Part shown: piece after piece, positions 13,444-26,165 of the stretch | Position numbering within the stretch: position 1 is the stretch's first letter | Layout of the letters: each line of letters starts with the position of its first letter | The notes under the pieces: model-generated | What the model was told of the DNA's origin: nothing | Databases searched by the model: none | Seen by the model: only the letters and a program-made list of their open reading frames with translations | DNA from: Azolla pinnata | Lineage: Eukaryota; Streptophyta; Polypodiopsida; Salviniales; Salviniaceae | Direction of reading: 5' to 3' | Length of the DNA stretch: 33,356 bases | NCBI GenBank assembly: GCA_037176905.1 | Contig: JBBBWG010032098.1 | Span: 6,313-39,668, forward strand | Translations under genes and position numbers: made by a program

Positions 13444-14452
13444 CCATCAGATCCGGTGGTTGAATGCTTGACCAAAATCAGGCGCCAATAATACAACGGC
13501 TTGATTGATCACCATTGGCCCAAGACGATCCTATCCAAGTAGGTATCTGACAGAACCACACCCAGGTGCCAGAAGCTATATAGCTTGCAGGAAACTTTTC
13601 CCAGAGGTCATTTTTCATCGCACGGAGGTGATAGCAACTGAGTTCGCTTGCTCAGAATTGGTATCAATGAGGCAATATCTGAAATCCTAGAGCACCTCCA
13701 GCTAGCTAGTTTTGGCTCCTTGATTTTTCGTTCGAGATTGGATGTAAGGGAGCTGATGTTCAAGCAATCTTTTGGTGGCTGAGACATTATCTCCATTTAT
13801 CCATCTGTTGGTTTGCTTGAATTTTCATTCCATATTCATTCCATAATGGTGTCAGCATCAATTGATGTCATCAGGAGCTAAAGCATATTCTAACGGTAAA
13901 CCACCAATCGATACTCCCCAGATATGAGTCTTGTACTGATAATGTATCCATTCTTATTCAAGGATCAAACCAAAAAACTGTTAAGAGTAAATTCAGGTTC
14001 AAGGACAGAAATGCAAGAGAAAATTGGCCACCCAAAGCATTTTAGAGAGTTGACACAGTTCACATGGCATGTGTTGTTCCAGCACACTTTTGCAAAAGAT
14101 GCTATTGACACAAGACAGAATGGTTTTCGAAGATTCTCTCAAAAAAGAATGGGATTACTTTCAACTTTTAACATACAAAAGAATGTGTTTTTTTGTACAT
14201 ACATGGGCCTGTGGCAATGAGATTTCTTTCTCTTTCCTTCACAAGCCAATTTGAGACCTCGATTACAGCCGAGTTTCCAATCGTGTCGGAGATGTGCGGG
14301 TTTTGTTTACATAAAAAACATCATGAGAGTTGCACTTTTCATGTGCATGCTCTTCAAGATGCATTAGCCGCTTTGATTCTCCAGGCATTCAAAATCTTAT
14401 GATTCTTCACGGAACACTTCACATCCAATCATATGTTAATCAATTAAGTTTT

Positions 14453-17835
<3,383 letters not shown>

Positions 17836-18660
17836 CAATTTCCTGTTTTTCGTCGATAAAACCCAGAATCTCTCCTTGTCCTAGTGCTAATCCTATCAAA
17901 AATCTAAAATTTCTATAGCTATGTATACAGATGTGTACAGATGGATGTCTAGGGGGGGCCTTCTGTTCTAGCGATATTCCTATCCAATACCCAAGATTTA
18001 TATGCAGATATATATATATACAGATGGAGATATATAGATACAGATAGATAGATATAGATATAGATACAGATAGGTAGAGATCTAAATAAATGTCGGAAGA
18101 GGACCAATCTCCCCTGCTCTGCAATATCTATGAAACACTCGGATTGTAGATAGAGAGACAGATGGGGTGTTGATAATTCGAGAAACAGGCGAGAAGAATA
18201 TGAAATACCCAAATTGCAGATAGAGAATGTTGGACGCTTAGAGAGGAGGAAACAGACACCCAAATTACAGATAGTCTTGAGACAGATTGGGATTCTGATG
18301 ATGATGATGTTAAAGAGAGAAACAGGGGAAGAGAAGACAGGATTTTCCTACGAGATCAGCCCCAACTTATAGATAAACTTTCGGACAGATTGTATTACAA
18401 AAACAGGGGGGATGGAAGGAGGAGGTGTGCAGCGCAGGTTAGGTTAAGAGGCTGATCTGCAGGAAGAAAGAAATCCAAAGGCAGGGGAGGAAGAAAGAGA
18501 TCCAAAGATAGGGAAGGAGGACCCAAAATTGAGGATAGCGTCTATGGAAACAAGGTTAGCTTAAATTTAGGGTTAGTGGCAACAGAGCCAGAATTAGGGC
18601 TTTGAAATTGAGGAAGAGGAGGAAGGTCCTGGCTATGGCAGGATTGACCCTGCCTCCTCA
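17836..18660 (-). promoter_or_regulatory. CIPK 5' leader and promoter region with repeats
   Basis: Upstream of the CIPK start codon. It contains a GATA/TATA/CAGATA microsatellite at about 18002-18082, around 170 nt before the ATG. Beyond it are loosely repeated segments of the form ACCCAAATTRCAGATAG (18208 and 18259 areas), and a 29-bp near-duplicate containing GGAAGAAAGARATCCAAAG (about 18460-18520). A TTTAGGGTTAG telobox-like motif lies near 18570. No transcription start can be fixed; a 5' UTR intron is possible. Confidence 0.5.
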
Positions 18661-19444
18661 AATGCTCCTTCCATCCTTCCTCTCTTCTTCCTTCCCTCTT
18701 TATTGTTTGTTACCTTCTGTTCTAAGCTTTCAAACTTTCAATTTCTAATTCCTAATTTCCTCTTTTCTTTTCAAAGGAAATTTAGCATCTGAATTCTCTG
18801 CTTTTCCCCATATCAGAATCTCCCTCCCCAATTTCTCTGCTCCAAAATTTTTCTTCCCCTTGATCTGCATCAATTCTTTTTTCCTCTGTCATGTTGTACA
18901 TGCTTTTTTCTCTTTTTTCCATGCTTTTCTTATTTACATATTCATTCTTTTTGCCCAGTTTTGTTAGTTGCAATCTTTTATAATTTAAATCTCCAAAAAG
19001 CACTTGCTCTTCTAATTATATAGTATCCATGTGAGTTATTTCTGGAATTTCTATAGTTTATTCTGGTGTATGCCTGATCAATTTAGCTTTTATAAAACTT
19101 GGGCTGTTTCTTTCCCTTCCTACTCTTTTTGGCAATAATAAATTCATTAATTCTAAAACTTTTAAGACGATCTGATAGGGATGATGCGTGAGTAGGCATA
19201 CAATTATCTGGAATTTCGATCACTTCATAAATTGTTTATGTATTCAAGTGGCCAAAAATCCAAAAAATAATACTTCTTTTGGCTTCATTTATTTGCATTT
19301 GTCTTCATTTGTGTCTATGCGGAAACATGTGATGTTTTTGTTGCCTTCCCACACGACAAAAACAAAATTCAATTGCTTCCCTATTTATCCATTGTTTTTT
19401 ATTCTGTTTGGAAAAGTAGGGATAAAAAATTTGGGGGCCCCCAA
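18661..19444. other. AT-rich spacer, nothing recognised
   Basis: A pyrimidine-rich then AT-rich stretch with short open frames on both strands. None resembles a known protein, and no RNA gene or terminal repeat is visible. Confidence 0.6.
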
Positions 19445-19875
19445 TAGATAGATTCATCCATAATTAGTGTACATCAAACTTGGGATTATTTCTCAATGAT
19501 TCAGTTCATCTCTAAACTCGGGTATCAACCAATGGATTAATTCATCAACAATGTAGAAACATTTTGAGTTATTTATCAATAGATCAATTCATCAACCATA
19601 TGTCATAAAATTTTGAGCTATTTCTCAAGTATTTCTCAATATATCAAAATCATCAATGATGCTATTAAAATTTGAGCTATTAATCAATAGATTAATTCAT
19701 CTGCAATGCTGTAAAAATTTTAGCTATTAATCAATAGATTAAATCACCAACAATGTAGTAAAAATTTGGGTTATTCATCGATACATCAATATATCTATAA
19801 TGTACATAGTAAAATTTTGAGTTAGCTATGTATAGATCAATTCATCAGTAATGCAATAACTCGATTAATCAATTA
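19445..19875. repeat. Degenerate AT-rich minisatellite, about 45-52 bp units
   Basis: Eight or nine diverged units share the pattern TCAATAGATTAATTCATC, then an AATG segment, then GTAAAATTTTGAGCTATT. The clearest units lie between 19530 and 19790. Unit length drifts because of indels, and one unit has an internal duplication of TTTCTCAA. The array is noncoding and has no obvious tie to the neighbouring genes. Confidence 0.8.
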
Positions 19876-20610
19876 ACTAATTACTCGAGCCCATGCTATT
19901 AATCAAAATCAATTACCGCGGTTGTTTCTCTGCCTCGATCGTATAGTTTTCGATATATAAAAATCCGTTAAGGCACGCATAACGATCGTAGCTGATCATG
20001 AGATAGGTTTTTTTTCCCTTTTTTATAAACGATATCTTGTCATTGGTTATAAACTGGTGTCAGAAAGCCTGTAAGGCTATATATATAATATCACAATAAC
20101 TACAGAAAAAACATCTTCCAAAAGAGCAGTTAAGGGAGAGAGGGAACAACCATCTGGGAGGTGAATAAATTCCACTTAAAAGGAAATCTTCACCCATACA
20201 ATGTTTCCGGGGTATAATCGTGTATGTTTTTCGTCTTCTTTTGTTCGAAACGCAAAAACAGAAAGAAAATCATGTGGGTCTAGACGCCAATCTGGCAAAT
20301 TATGCATGTGGGTGTCTTCGGTTCTCATGGTTGCTCTTTTCCTGGAAGTGGTTTCAAGAGCTGGTGTGGGACCTCCTCTGGCTATCTCATTCAAATGTCG
20401 TTGGGGGCAAACAATTGACAGATAGCGTGGCGCCGATTCGACAGACAGAAAACCCAGAACCAGCAGAGAGATCGGTCTGTCTAGCCTGTATAATCGATTA
20501 ATTTTTCAGCCGATGATAGCCATTAAAGAGCGCCTTTCTGTGCCCCGTAAATCTCTCCGCCTGACATTCTCTCAGGAGTGACGTAACGGATTGCAGATAG
20601 ACAGTCAAAG
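19876..20610. other. Spacer, nothing recognised
   Basis: About 0.7 kb with overlapping short open frames (72-93 codons) on both strands between 20176 and 20501. They are not supported by splice-consistent continuation or by any recognisable motif, so I do not call a gene. Confidence 0.55.
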
Positions 20611-20612
20611 CC

Positions 20613-20663
20613 GAATTCCTCCTCCTCCTCCTCCTCCTCCTCTTCTTCTTCTTCTTCTTCTCC
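20613..20663. repeat. (TCC)n(TTC)n compound microsatellite
   Basis: Nine or so TCC triplets run directly into about eight TTC triplets. It abuts the HSE-like array on its right. The Lys/Arg-rich minus-strand frame across it is a by-product. Confidence 0.9.
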
Positions 20664-20724
20664 TTTCTGCTAATGGTACACGATCCGAATACCAGCGACC
20701 CTCTTGAATCCATGGTGTCTGGCT

Positions 20725-20985
20725 CGGAAGATTCGGGAAGATTGTCCAAGATTCCCGACGTTTCCAAGCACATTCCAGAGGCTTCTAGAAGATTCCAGGA
20801 AATCTCCCAAAGGTTTCGCGACGGTTCTGGAACCTTCCGAAAAGATTCGATTCCGGGGAAGCTTCCAGAGGAACGTTTCTGGCGGGACTCCGAAGGAATT
20901 CTTGAGGATCGGGCAACATTCCAGAAGTTTCCGAGACACTCTGAGAAGTTTCTAGAAGATTCCGGAAGTTTCCAGGAGATTTCCT
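20725..20985. promoter_or_regulatory. Array of alternating nGAAn/nTTCn pentamers (heat-shock-element-like)
   Basis: About 260 bp built mostly from GAA and TTC cores at 5-bp steps, giving a 10-bp alternating pattern. From 20945 to 20972 six cores alternate without error (GAA, TTC, GAA, TTC, GAA, TTC). Three-core perfect runs occur at 20783-20795 and 20825-20837, and a GAA-GC-TTC pair at 20858-20865. Three alternating nGAAn units are the defined binding site of heat-shock factor trimers (established). No heat-shock gene is visible on either side, so the array could be a simple short-period satellite that matches HSEs by composition. The open frames on both strands through it are a consequence of the repeat. 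Confidence 0.6.
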
Positions 20986-21535
20986 GTGAGACAGACCGTG
21001 GCGATTACCCCCCAACAGACAACCTCATGTGTTTGACCGGGGAAAGCTAATAATGACCCATTCGTGTGCATTCGGGCAACCGCATCACACGGGCATCGAT
21101 CACATCGCATGCGCTGGTAACCACCGATTTGAAGCGATGAGCCAATCGATGCAAGGCAAAATCCTTGAAGTGCCGAGAAAATGACGCGAATACAATATGC
21201 GTGTGCACATAAATCTTGACTTTTTTCGTGGACGCGATCGCGATTTCTAGCCCCTCTCTTGCTTGCCAGGTTTCTAATCTCTCGAGTGCACTCAACAACG
21301 AGAGCACATGCGCATTTCATACAGTGTTTTACTGTTTATAGCATCACGCTTGCGTGTCAGGTTCCCTCTTGTCGCTGCATCAGAGATGACTTGGATTCGA
21401 TCGAGAGCTTCACAGTTGTCAGAATGCCTCGCACAATGGCAATGGCGACGCGTTCAAACGTCGACCAAGACATCGATTCAGACATTAATTCGTGTTGCAA
21501 ATGCTGACTTGATTACACATACAGAGAACGTCAAT
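20986..21535. other. Spacer, nothing recognised
   Basis: Roughly 0.55 kb of mid-GC sequence with several overlapping open frames under 125 codons. No conserved motif, splice-linked exon or repeat is visible. Confidence 0.5.
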
Positions 21536-21539
21536 TCAA

Positions 21540-21605
21540 GATTTGAACCCATGATCTCTTGACAGATGACTATTGTGTTGGACGCCATGTGTCTAGACCA
21601 AGCGG
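21540..21605 (-). mobile_element. tRNA-like SINE head (A and B boxes) on the minus strand
   Basis: Read on the minus strand, TGGTCTAGACACATGG (21600-21585) fits a pol III A box and GGTTCAAATC (21549-21540) a B box. The start-to-start spacing of 51 bp fits tRNA-derived promoters. Clover-leaf pairing is poor, so it is not a functional tRNA. A second, weaker B-box-like segment (GGGTTCAGAATCTGG on the minus strand, about 21679-21693) suggests another relic nearby. The SINE 3' end and target duplications were not identified. Confidence 0.45.
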
Positions 21606-21839
21606 CAACGCAGTGAAATTTTCTATAGGGACTCCATGTTTCGGCCGATTAAGTCGATCGAGGTTTCTAAGCAGACCCAGATTCTGAACCCGTGACCTTT
21701 AGAAACGGAATGATTTGCAGTAAGTAGCTCTTATCGCATAAACTGATCGCTGATTAAAAGCGATCGACGGCTTGCGTCTCATAGAAGCAAGCCAACGAAG
21801 ATTCGACGCGGCCATAGACTCTCGCACTCCTTGCCCTTA

Positions 21840-21990
21840 GTCTTCTTGCTTTGCCAGATCCTGATTCTAGTGTTCTCACTCTGCCAAATTCTGATGTTCT
21901 TAGTACTTCATCGGATTCCCGTTGTTCTTACTCTGCTAGGTTTTGACGTTCTCCCTCTGTCGGATTCTGCTGTGCTAGATTCCATTCTTA
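21840..21990. repeat. Degenerate 24-30 bp tandem repeat
   Basis: About five units share CTCTGCCAGATTCTGATGTTCT in diverged form (starting near 21849, 21878, 21905, 21930 and 21954). The unit length varies. A Leu/Ser-rich frame exists across it, but stops and length drift argue against coding. Confidence 0.6.
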
Positions 21991-22119
21991 CTGCACATTT
22001 ACGAATCTCTCGTCTGACTTTCATTCCCACAATATGATGCCAGAGCTTTACTTAACATCTCTATTTCATATACATATTATATGTATATGCAAATGACACA
22101 TACACTACATGCATGCATT

Positions 22120-23096
22120 GCCAACATCAACATCACCACCATCATCACCACCACAATCACTAGCATCACCATCATCACCATCATCACCATCGTCATCACC
22201 AGTGTCACTATCATCATTGTCACTGACATCACCACGGTCACCATCATCACCATCATCACCATCGTCATCACCACAGTCACTATCATCATTGTCATTGACA
22301 TCAAAATTGTCACCATTCATCATCATCGACATCACCATTGTCACCATTATCTTCATCGACATCACCATTGTCACCATCATCTTCATTGACAATCACCACG
22401 GTCACCATCATCTTCATTGACATCACCACTGCTACCACCACCATCATCATTATCACCGTCATCATTATCACCACTGTACCACCACCATCACCACCACCAT
22501 CATCATCATCATCACCATCACAATCATCATCATCGACATCACCATGTCACCATGATCATCATCGATATCATTGTTGTCACCATCTCATCATCGACATCAC
22601 CATTGTCACCACCACCACCATCTCATCATCATCATCATCACCACCACCACCACCACCACCACCACCATCACCATCACCATCACCATCATCACCGTCTTCA
22701 TCAAAATAATCACCATCACCATCATCACCATCTTCATCAAAATAATCGCCATCACCATCTTCATCAAAATAATCACCATCACCATCATCACCATCTTCAT
22801 CAAAATAATCGCCATCACCATCTTCATCAAAATAATCACCATCACAATCATCGGCAATGGCATCACCACCATCACAATCAACAGCATCAACATCACCACT
22901 GTCATCATCACCACCACCACAACCACCATCACCACCACCATCATCACCATCTTCATCAAAATCACCACCATCACCTCATCATGATCACCACCACCATCAT
23001 CATCATCATGATCACCACCATCACCATCATCACACATCATCACCATCACCATCATCGCACACCATCATCACCACCACCACCACCATCACCATCATC
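22120..23096. repeat. About 1 kb CAT/CAC trinucleotide repeat with higher-order structure
   Basis: Almost the whole segment is built of CAT, CAC and CAA-type triplets, strongly depleted in G on the plus strand. Embedded CTTCATCAAAATAAT blocks occur at 22696, 22732, 22759, 22795 and 22822, with alternating spacings of 36 and 27 bp, that is a 63-bp higher-order unit. Another subfamily carrying TCATTGACATCACC lies at about 22300-22430. The tract stops 26 nt before the start codon of the anchored-protein gene, so it occupies that gene's promoter or leader. The poly-His, poly-Ser and Asp/Val frames through it are artefacts. Confidence 0.95.
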
Positions 23097-23122
23097 GTTT
23101 CGCAGCGCAGAGCATCGAATCC

Positions 23123-25301
23123 ATGGCGGAAGCAGCCCAAGACGAAGAAGAAGAGTGGGCATGGCTGCCTCATCATCTCCCTCATCGCCCTGAAGACCAG
23201 TGGAGCTCTCCCGCAAGCTATGGCGATCGCACCCCATCTTCCCTACCCAGGTATTTATGCCCATAGATCAGGTCGTCAAAGAAGCGTTTTGGGTCCCTCC
23301 CTCCCGCCTCCTCCCCCCTCGACGCTGGAATCTCGTTAGGGTTTCGTGCTTGTTAGGGTTCGTACTTGTTAGGGTTCTCTTCTTCTCTCGCAGGAAGCCT
23401 GCCCTTTCAGGGCCCCTTGACGTTTTAGGGTTTTCGGTTTGTTTACAAAAACAGAACAGTGCTTTTCTGCGTTGCCGAGGCATGAAAAGAGTATGGCTTT
23501 AGGGCTTCAAGATGAACACCATCACCGCACAATGGTTTTAGGGCTTCAAAATGAACACCATCATCTGCGTGCGATGGTACATGGTTGTAAGGCGGACCAG
23601 GTCCTGCTTTAAGGTTCGGAAAACAAGCGCGGGGAGTATGATAGTGTTCGGTATTAGGGCTTCGAAGGTGCGTCTATGGGCCATGTCGGTAGGTGTCTTT
23701 CTTTTAGGGTTTGAAAGACTGTAGGTGGTGTTTTAGAATTTCATCAAAAAGAATGGCGTATGTAAGGCTTGAGAGAAGAGCATGTTGTGCAAAACCAAAG
23801 ACATGCTACATTTTTTCAATGCAGAGGATTCAAGGTTGAATTAAAAACCAGGAATCGTATGGAAAACTCATGCTCTTGTAGGGTTGAAAAAACTGTATTT
23901 GGTGTTTTAGAGAACATATCATCAAAGACTGGTGTTGTGCATACGTAGAGATTGAGAAAAGAGCATGGTGTGCTGTCGTGTGCAAAAACCATAGACAGAC
24001 TACAATTTTTCCTTACAGAGGAGACAAGATTGAATTGGACACCAGAAACCATATGGAAAGCTCATGTTCTTCTACATCATCTTCGATTCACGTGGAAAGA
24101 TTCGCAACCGTGATGGCTGCAACGAAGCAATTCCTGGCATTCGAGCATCGATCAACCATGGAGTGGATTGAACCACAAATCCTCTTTCTCAAACCGACCA
24201 CGTCCGGAATCCAAGACCTGGATGATGTCTACAATGCTATCAGTTTGCTCGCATCTTCTAATACCATGGTTCCATTCTCTCAGCTCTTTAATAAGTGCAT
24301 CCATGGTAATGTATTTGGATGGGAAGGCGACCTTGATTATGTTTTTATATGTAAGGAGACATGCATAGAAGTATGTTTGTTTACTTGCAAGACACATTCT
24401 TGGTCAAGGTTGGGGCCTCTGAAGCATACACAGGCCATTCTTGGGATAAAAGGAAGCATATTTCTATGGATTGCACCCTACATCAAGGCATATTTTTTAT
24501 GCATTGATGAATTCATGCATGCTATATGATACTTTATAGCGTGCATGGATGGCACCATGCATATAGGCATGTTATTTTATGTGTGTGTGCATGTGTGCAT
24601 GTCTGAATGGATCAATTTATCTGTGCATGCAAGTTATATCTGTGTATGTGGCCTCATATAATTCATAATCTTTGACAGGATGCCCTGATTTCTGATCCGG
24701 CCATTTGGGATGCCATAACAAATAACAAGAGCTGGCAAGAACTCACACGTAGGCCATCTGTGGATTCTCTTTTTGTCTTTCCCTTTCTCATCTGCTTCAT
24801 GGAAGCACAAATGATTCAACAAATTGTATCAACGTAAAAGTTCGTGAAATATAACTAGCATACGACTTTTGTAAATTTGACCGATAGTTCTTAAATTACT
24901 ACAGTATAGCCAGAGTTTCTTAATGCATGTTAACCAAGAAATAGATATCAGTGAGATATTACCCCTAATAAGCCATCCTTAAATTGATTTGAGTTGTTTG
25001 GGTATTTGCTGACACTATTCTTGTGTTCATCTATCTAGATCATTGCAAGTATAAGGAAGATTTGGACACAAATCATATGGATACTGCTTTCTCCTGTCAC
25101 AATGGCGGGTCGTGGATCTACAAGATCATTAAGAACAGACTTCCAAACAATCTTCATTCTTTATTTTCATACTTTGAGGGCTCTTGCCTCATAGGGAGTG
25201 ATAGTGATGAGCTTGATCGAACAGTAAAGTCTTGTATTTTACTTGTGGCGATCATCTTAATCCTCGTTATCAACAGAAGGGGTAGTGATTCACTTGCATA
25301 A
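23123..25301 (+). CDS. Unknown protein with C-terminal membrane anchor (270 aa)
   Basis: Four exons with matching phases: 23123-23250, 24019-24370, 24679-24748, 25039-25301, giving 270 aa. The start ATG sits in an ACC/TCCATGGCG-like context. The N-terminus is acidic (QDEEEEWAW). Residues about 45-160 form a soluble region with VERFATVMAATKQFL and DDVYNAISLLASS. Exon 3 gives SDPAIWDAITNNKSWQEL, a phrase I associate loosely with plant proteins of unknown function that end in a membrane segment. Residues 248-261 (SCILLVAIILILVI) are hydrophobic and followed by NRRG, then 6 residues: a tail-anchored topology, facing the cytosol. I do not recognise a named family. The exon 2 donor at 24370 (GAA|GTATGT) was chosen to keep frame; a nearby GTAAGG at 24351 would break it. 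Intron 1 contains a duplicate of the exon 2 start. Confidence 0.65.
23492..23572. repeat. 38-41 bp tandem duplicate in intron 1
   Basis: A segment of the form ATGGYTTTAGGGCTTCAARA followed by TGAACACCATCA occurs twice in direct succession, inside intron 1 of the anchored-protein gene. Teloboxes (GTTAGGGTT) lie just upstream, at about 23336-23375. Confidence 0.8.
23700..24077 (+). repeat. About 190-bp tandem duplication carrying a decoy exon 2 start
   Basis: Two diverged copies lie side by side, offset by 194 bp. The right copy contains the acceptor (TTACAG) and first 19 or so codons of exon 2. The left copy has its own acceptor (AATGCAG, ending 23824) followed by a frame in the same phase. 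Peptides compare as RGFKVELKTRNRMENSCS (left) and RGDKIELDTRNHMESSCS (right). The left frame continues to a TAG near 23947. It is therefore a duplicated exon start that is either a pseudo-exon or an alternative, truncating one. Confidence 0.8.
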
Positions 25302-25444
25302 CATCTGATCATTGTAAATATTACAAAGTTGTTGTAAATTACACGACTCTTTGTTTTTCTTGCTTCTGTGAAGCGAATTCACATAATAGGGGATCTTCAT
25401 GTTCGTCTAGGAATTCATATTCTTGTTATTCTATTTTTGTTCGA

Positions 25445-25512
25445 CATGGAGTAAGGTGCCCACTGGCATTTCTAACAATGATCAAATACTGCCAGTGGTC
25501 CCTTACTCCATG
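25445..25512. ncRNA. 21-bp stem hairpin, miRNA-precursor-like or MITE-like
   Basis: Arm 25445-25468 pairs with 25490-25512: 12 consecutive pairs (25445-25456 with 25501-25512), a 3x2 internal loop, then 9 consecutive pairs (25460-25468 with 25490-25498). The terminal loop is 21 nt. The stem length equals one miRNA duplex. It lies about 145 nt after the stop codon of the anchored-protein gene, so it could be in that transcript's 3' UTR. I do not recognise either arm as a conserved miRNA. A palindromic remnant of a small transposon is the main alternative. Confidence 0.5.
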
Positions 25513-25587
25513 AAAATGTCCGAATAATAATCCTTTACCGTGTCAAAGGCTTGGACTCCTTAAGAAATGAAGAGATCACTGTACAGA

Positions 25588-25806
25588 TGGATTAGATACT
25601 TTTGGAAGTGGGTGGTTGGAAGCCTATTGAAGTTAAAAGGGATTGTGTATGTGGAAAGAACGACAATGGTTTGATGACTCCATTTTGCCTAAAACTATCT
25701 ATGTTCGATACTTTCGAAATGGGTAATTGGAAGCCGGATGCAGTCAGTAGGATTGTGTATGCACGGGTTTATAGCATGTGTGACAATGGTTTGATGATTT
25801 CAGTGT
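25588..25806. repeat. About 121-bp diverged tandem duplication
   Basis: Two copies (about 25588-25682 and 25709-25806) share GATACTTT, GGTTGGAAGCC, AGGATTGTGTATG and GACAATGGTTTGATGA. Copy 2 carries a small insertion. A 73-codon frame runs across both, with GGWKP and GNWKP, then NDNGLM and CDNGLM, but one-base indels argue against coding constraint. It lies between the convergent anchored-protein and PPR genes. Confidence 0.8.
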
Positions 25807-26165
25807 TCATCGAAGCCATATAATGAACTTTCAGACTCTACAAGGTGCATTCTTCTGTAGAATTTGCCACATTAGCGCTGACCTGGAGACCCTCTCTACA
25901 AGAAGCTGAATGTGCTCAATGAGGCATTCTGTCAATCCTTCAAAATAAGGTAAAGTGCCATGGCAATTATTGAGTAGAACTCTTCCTTTGTGAAGAGACA
26001 AAGCTTAGATATCTGTAACAAAGAAACAGTGCACAAGTCCTCTTACATTGGAGAGGGGGCACCATGAATATATCCATATGTAACAAACATATACAACAAT
26101 TCCTCCTATAAGGAGGGCCTTCGATCTCTGAGTTGAGCAGAAATTCACTCATTTTCAATCCCTGA

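Larger units (their letters stand above)
12511..14452. other. Unannotated spacer between GalDH and CIPK
   Basis: About 1.9 kb. The part from roughly 12530 to 13480 is clearly GC-richer than its surroundings and has open frames up to 137 codons on both strands, none resembling a protein I know; this mix looks like inserted mobile-element debris. A stretch starting TGTCACGATCTGGCCC near 12972 recalls the start of some plant LTRs, but no matching end or target duplication was found. From 13500 to 14452 the sequence is AT-rich, with nothing recognisable; the final part should hold the CIPK 3' UTR. Confidence 0.5.

Noticed and set aside
13402..13475. tRNA gene suggested by GGTTCGAATCCCC
   Set aside because: The T-stem beyond three pairs, acceptor stem and anticodon arm do not form, and box spacing is too short. 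At best it is a SINE relic.
20670..21050. Open frames of 83-125 codons on both strands across the GAA/TTC array
   Set aside because: A 10-bp repeat keeps several frames open at once; codon content is repetitive and no protein is recognised.
22067..22090. Short perfect palindrome of alternating TA/CATA arms
   Set aside because: Ten-base arms made of alternating purine-pyrimidine AT-rich sequence are expected by chance beside a microsatellite.
22417..23193. 258-codon poly-His/Ser open frame on the plus strand
   Set aside because: It is generated wholly by the CAT/CAC repeat and overlaps exon 1 of the anchored-protein gene in another frame; all three frames are open here for the same reason.
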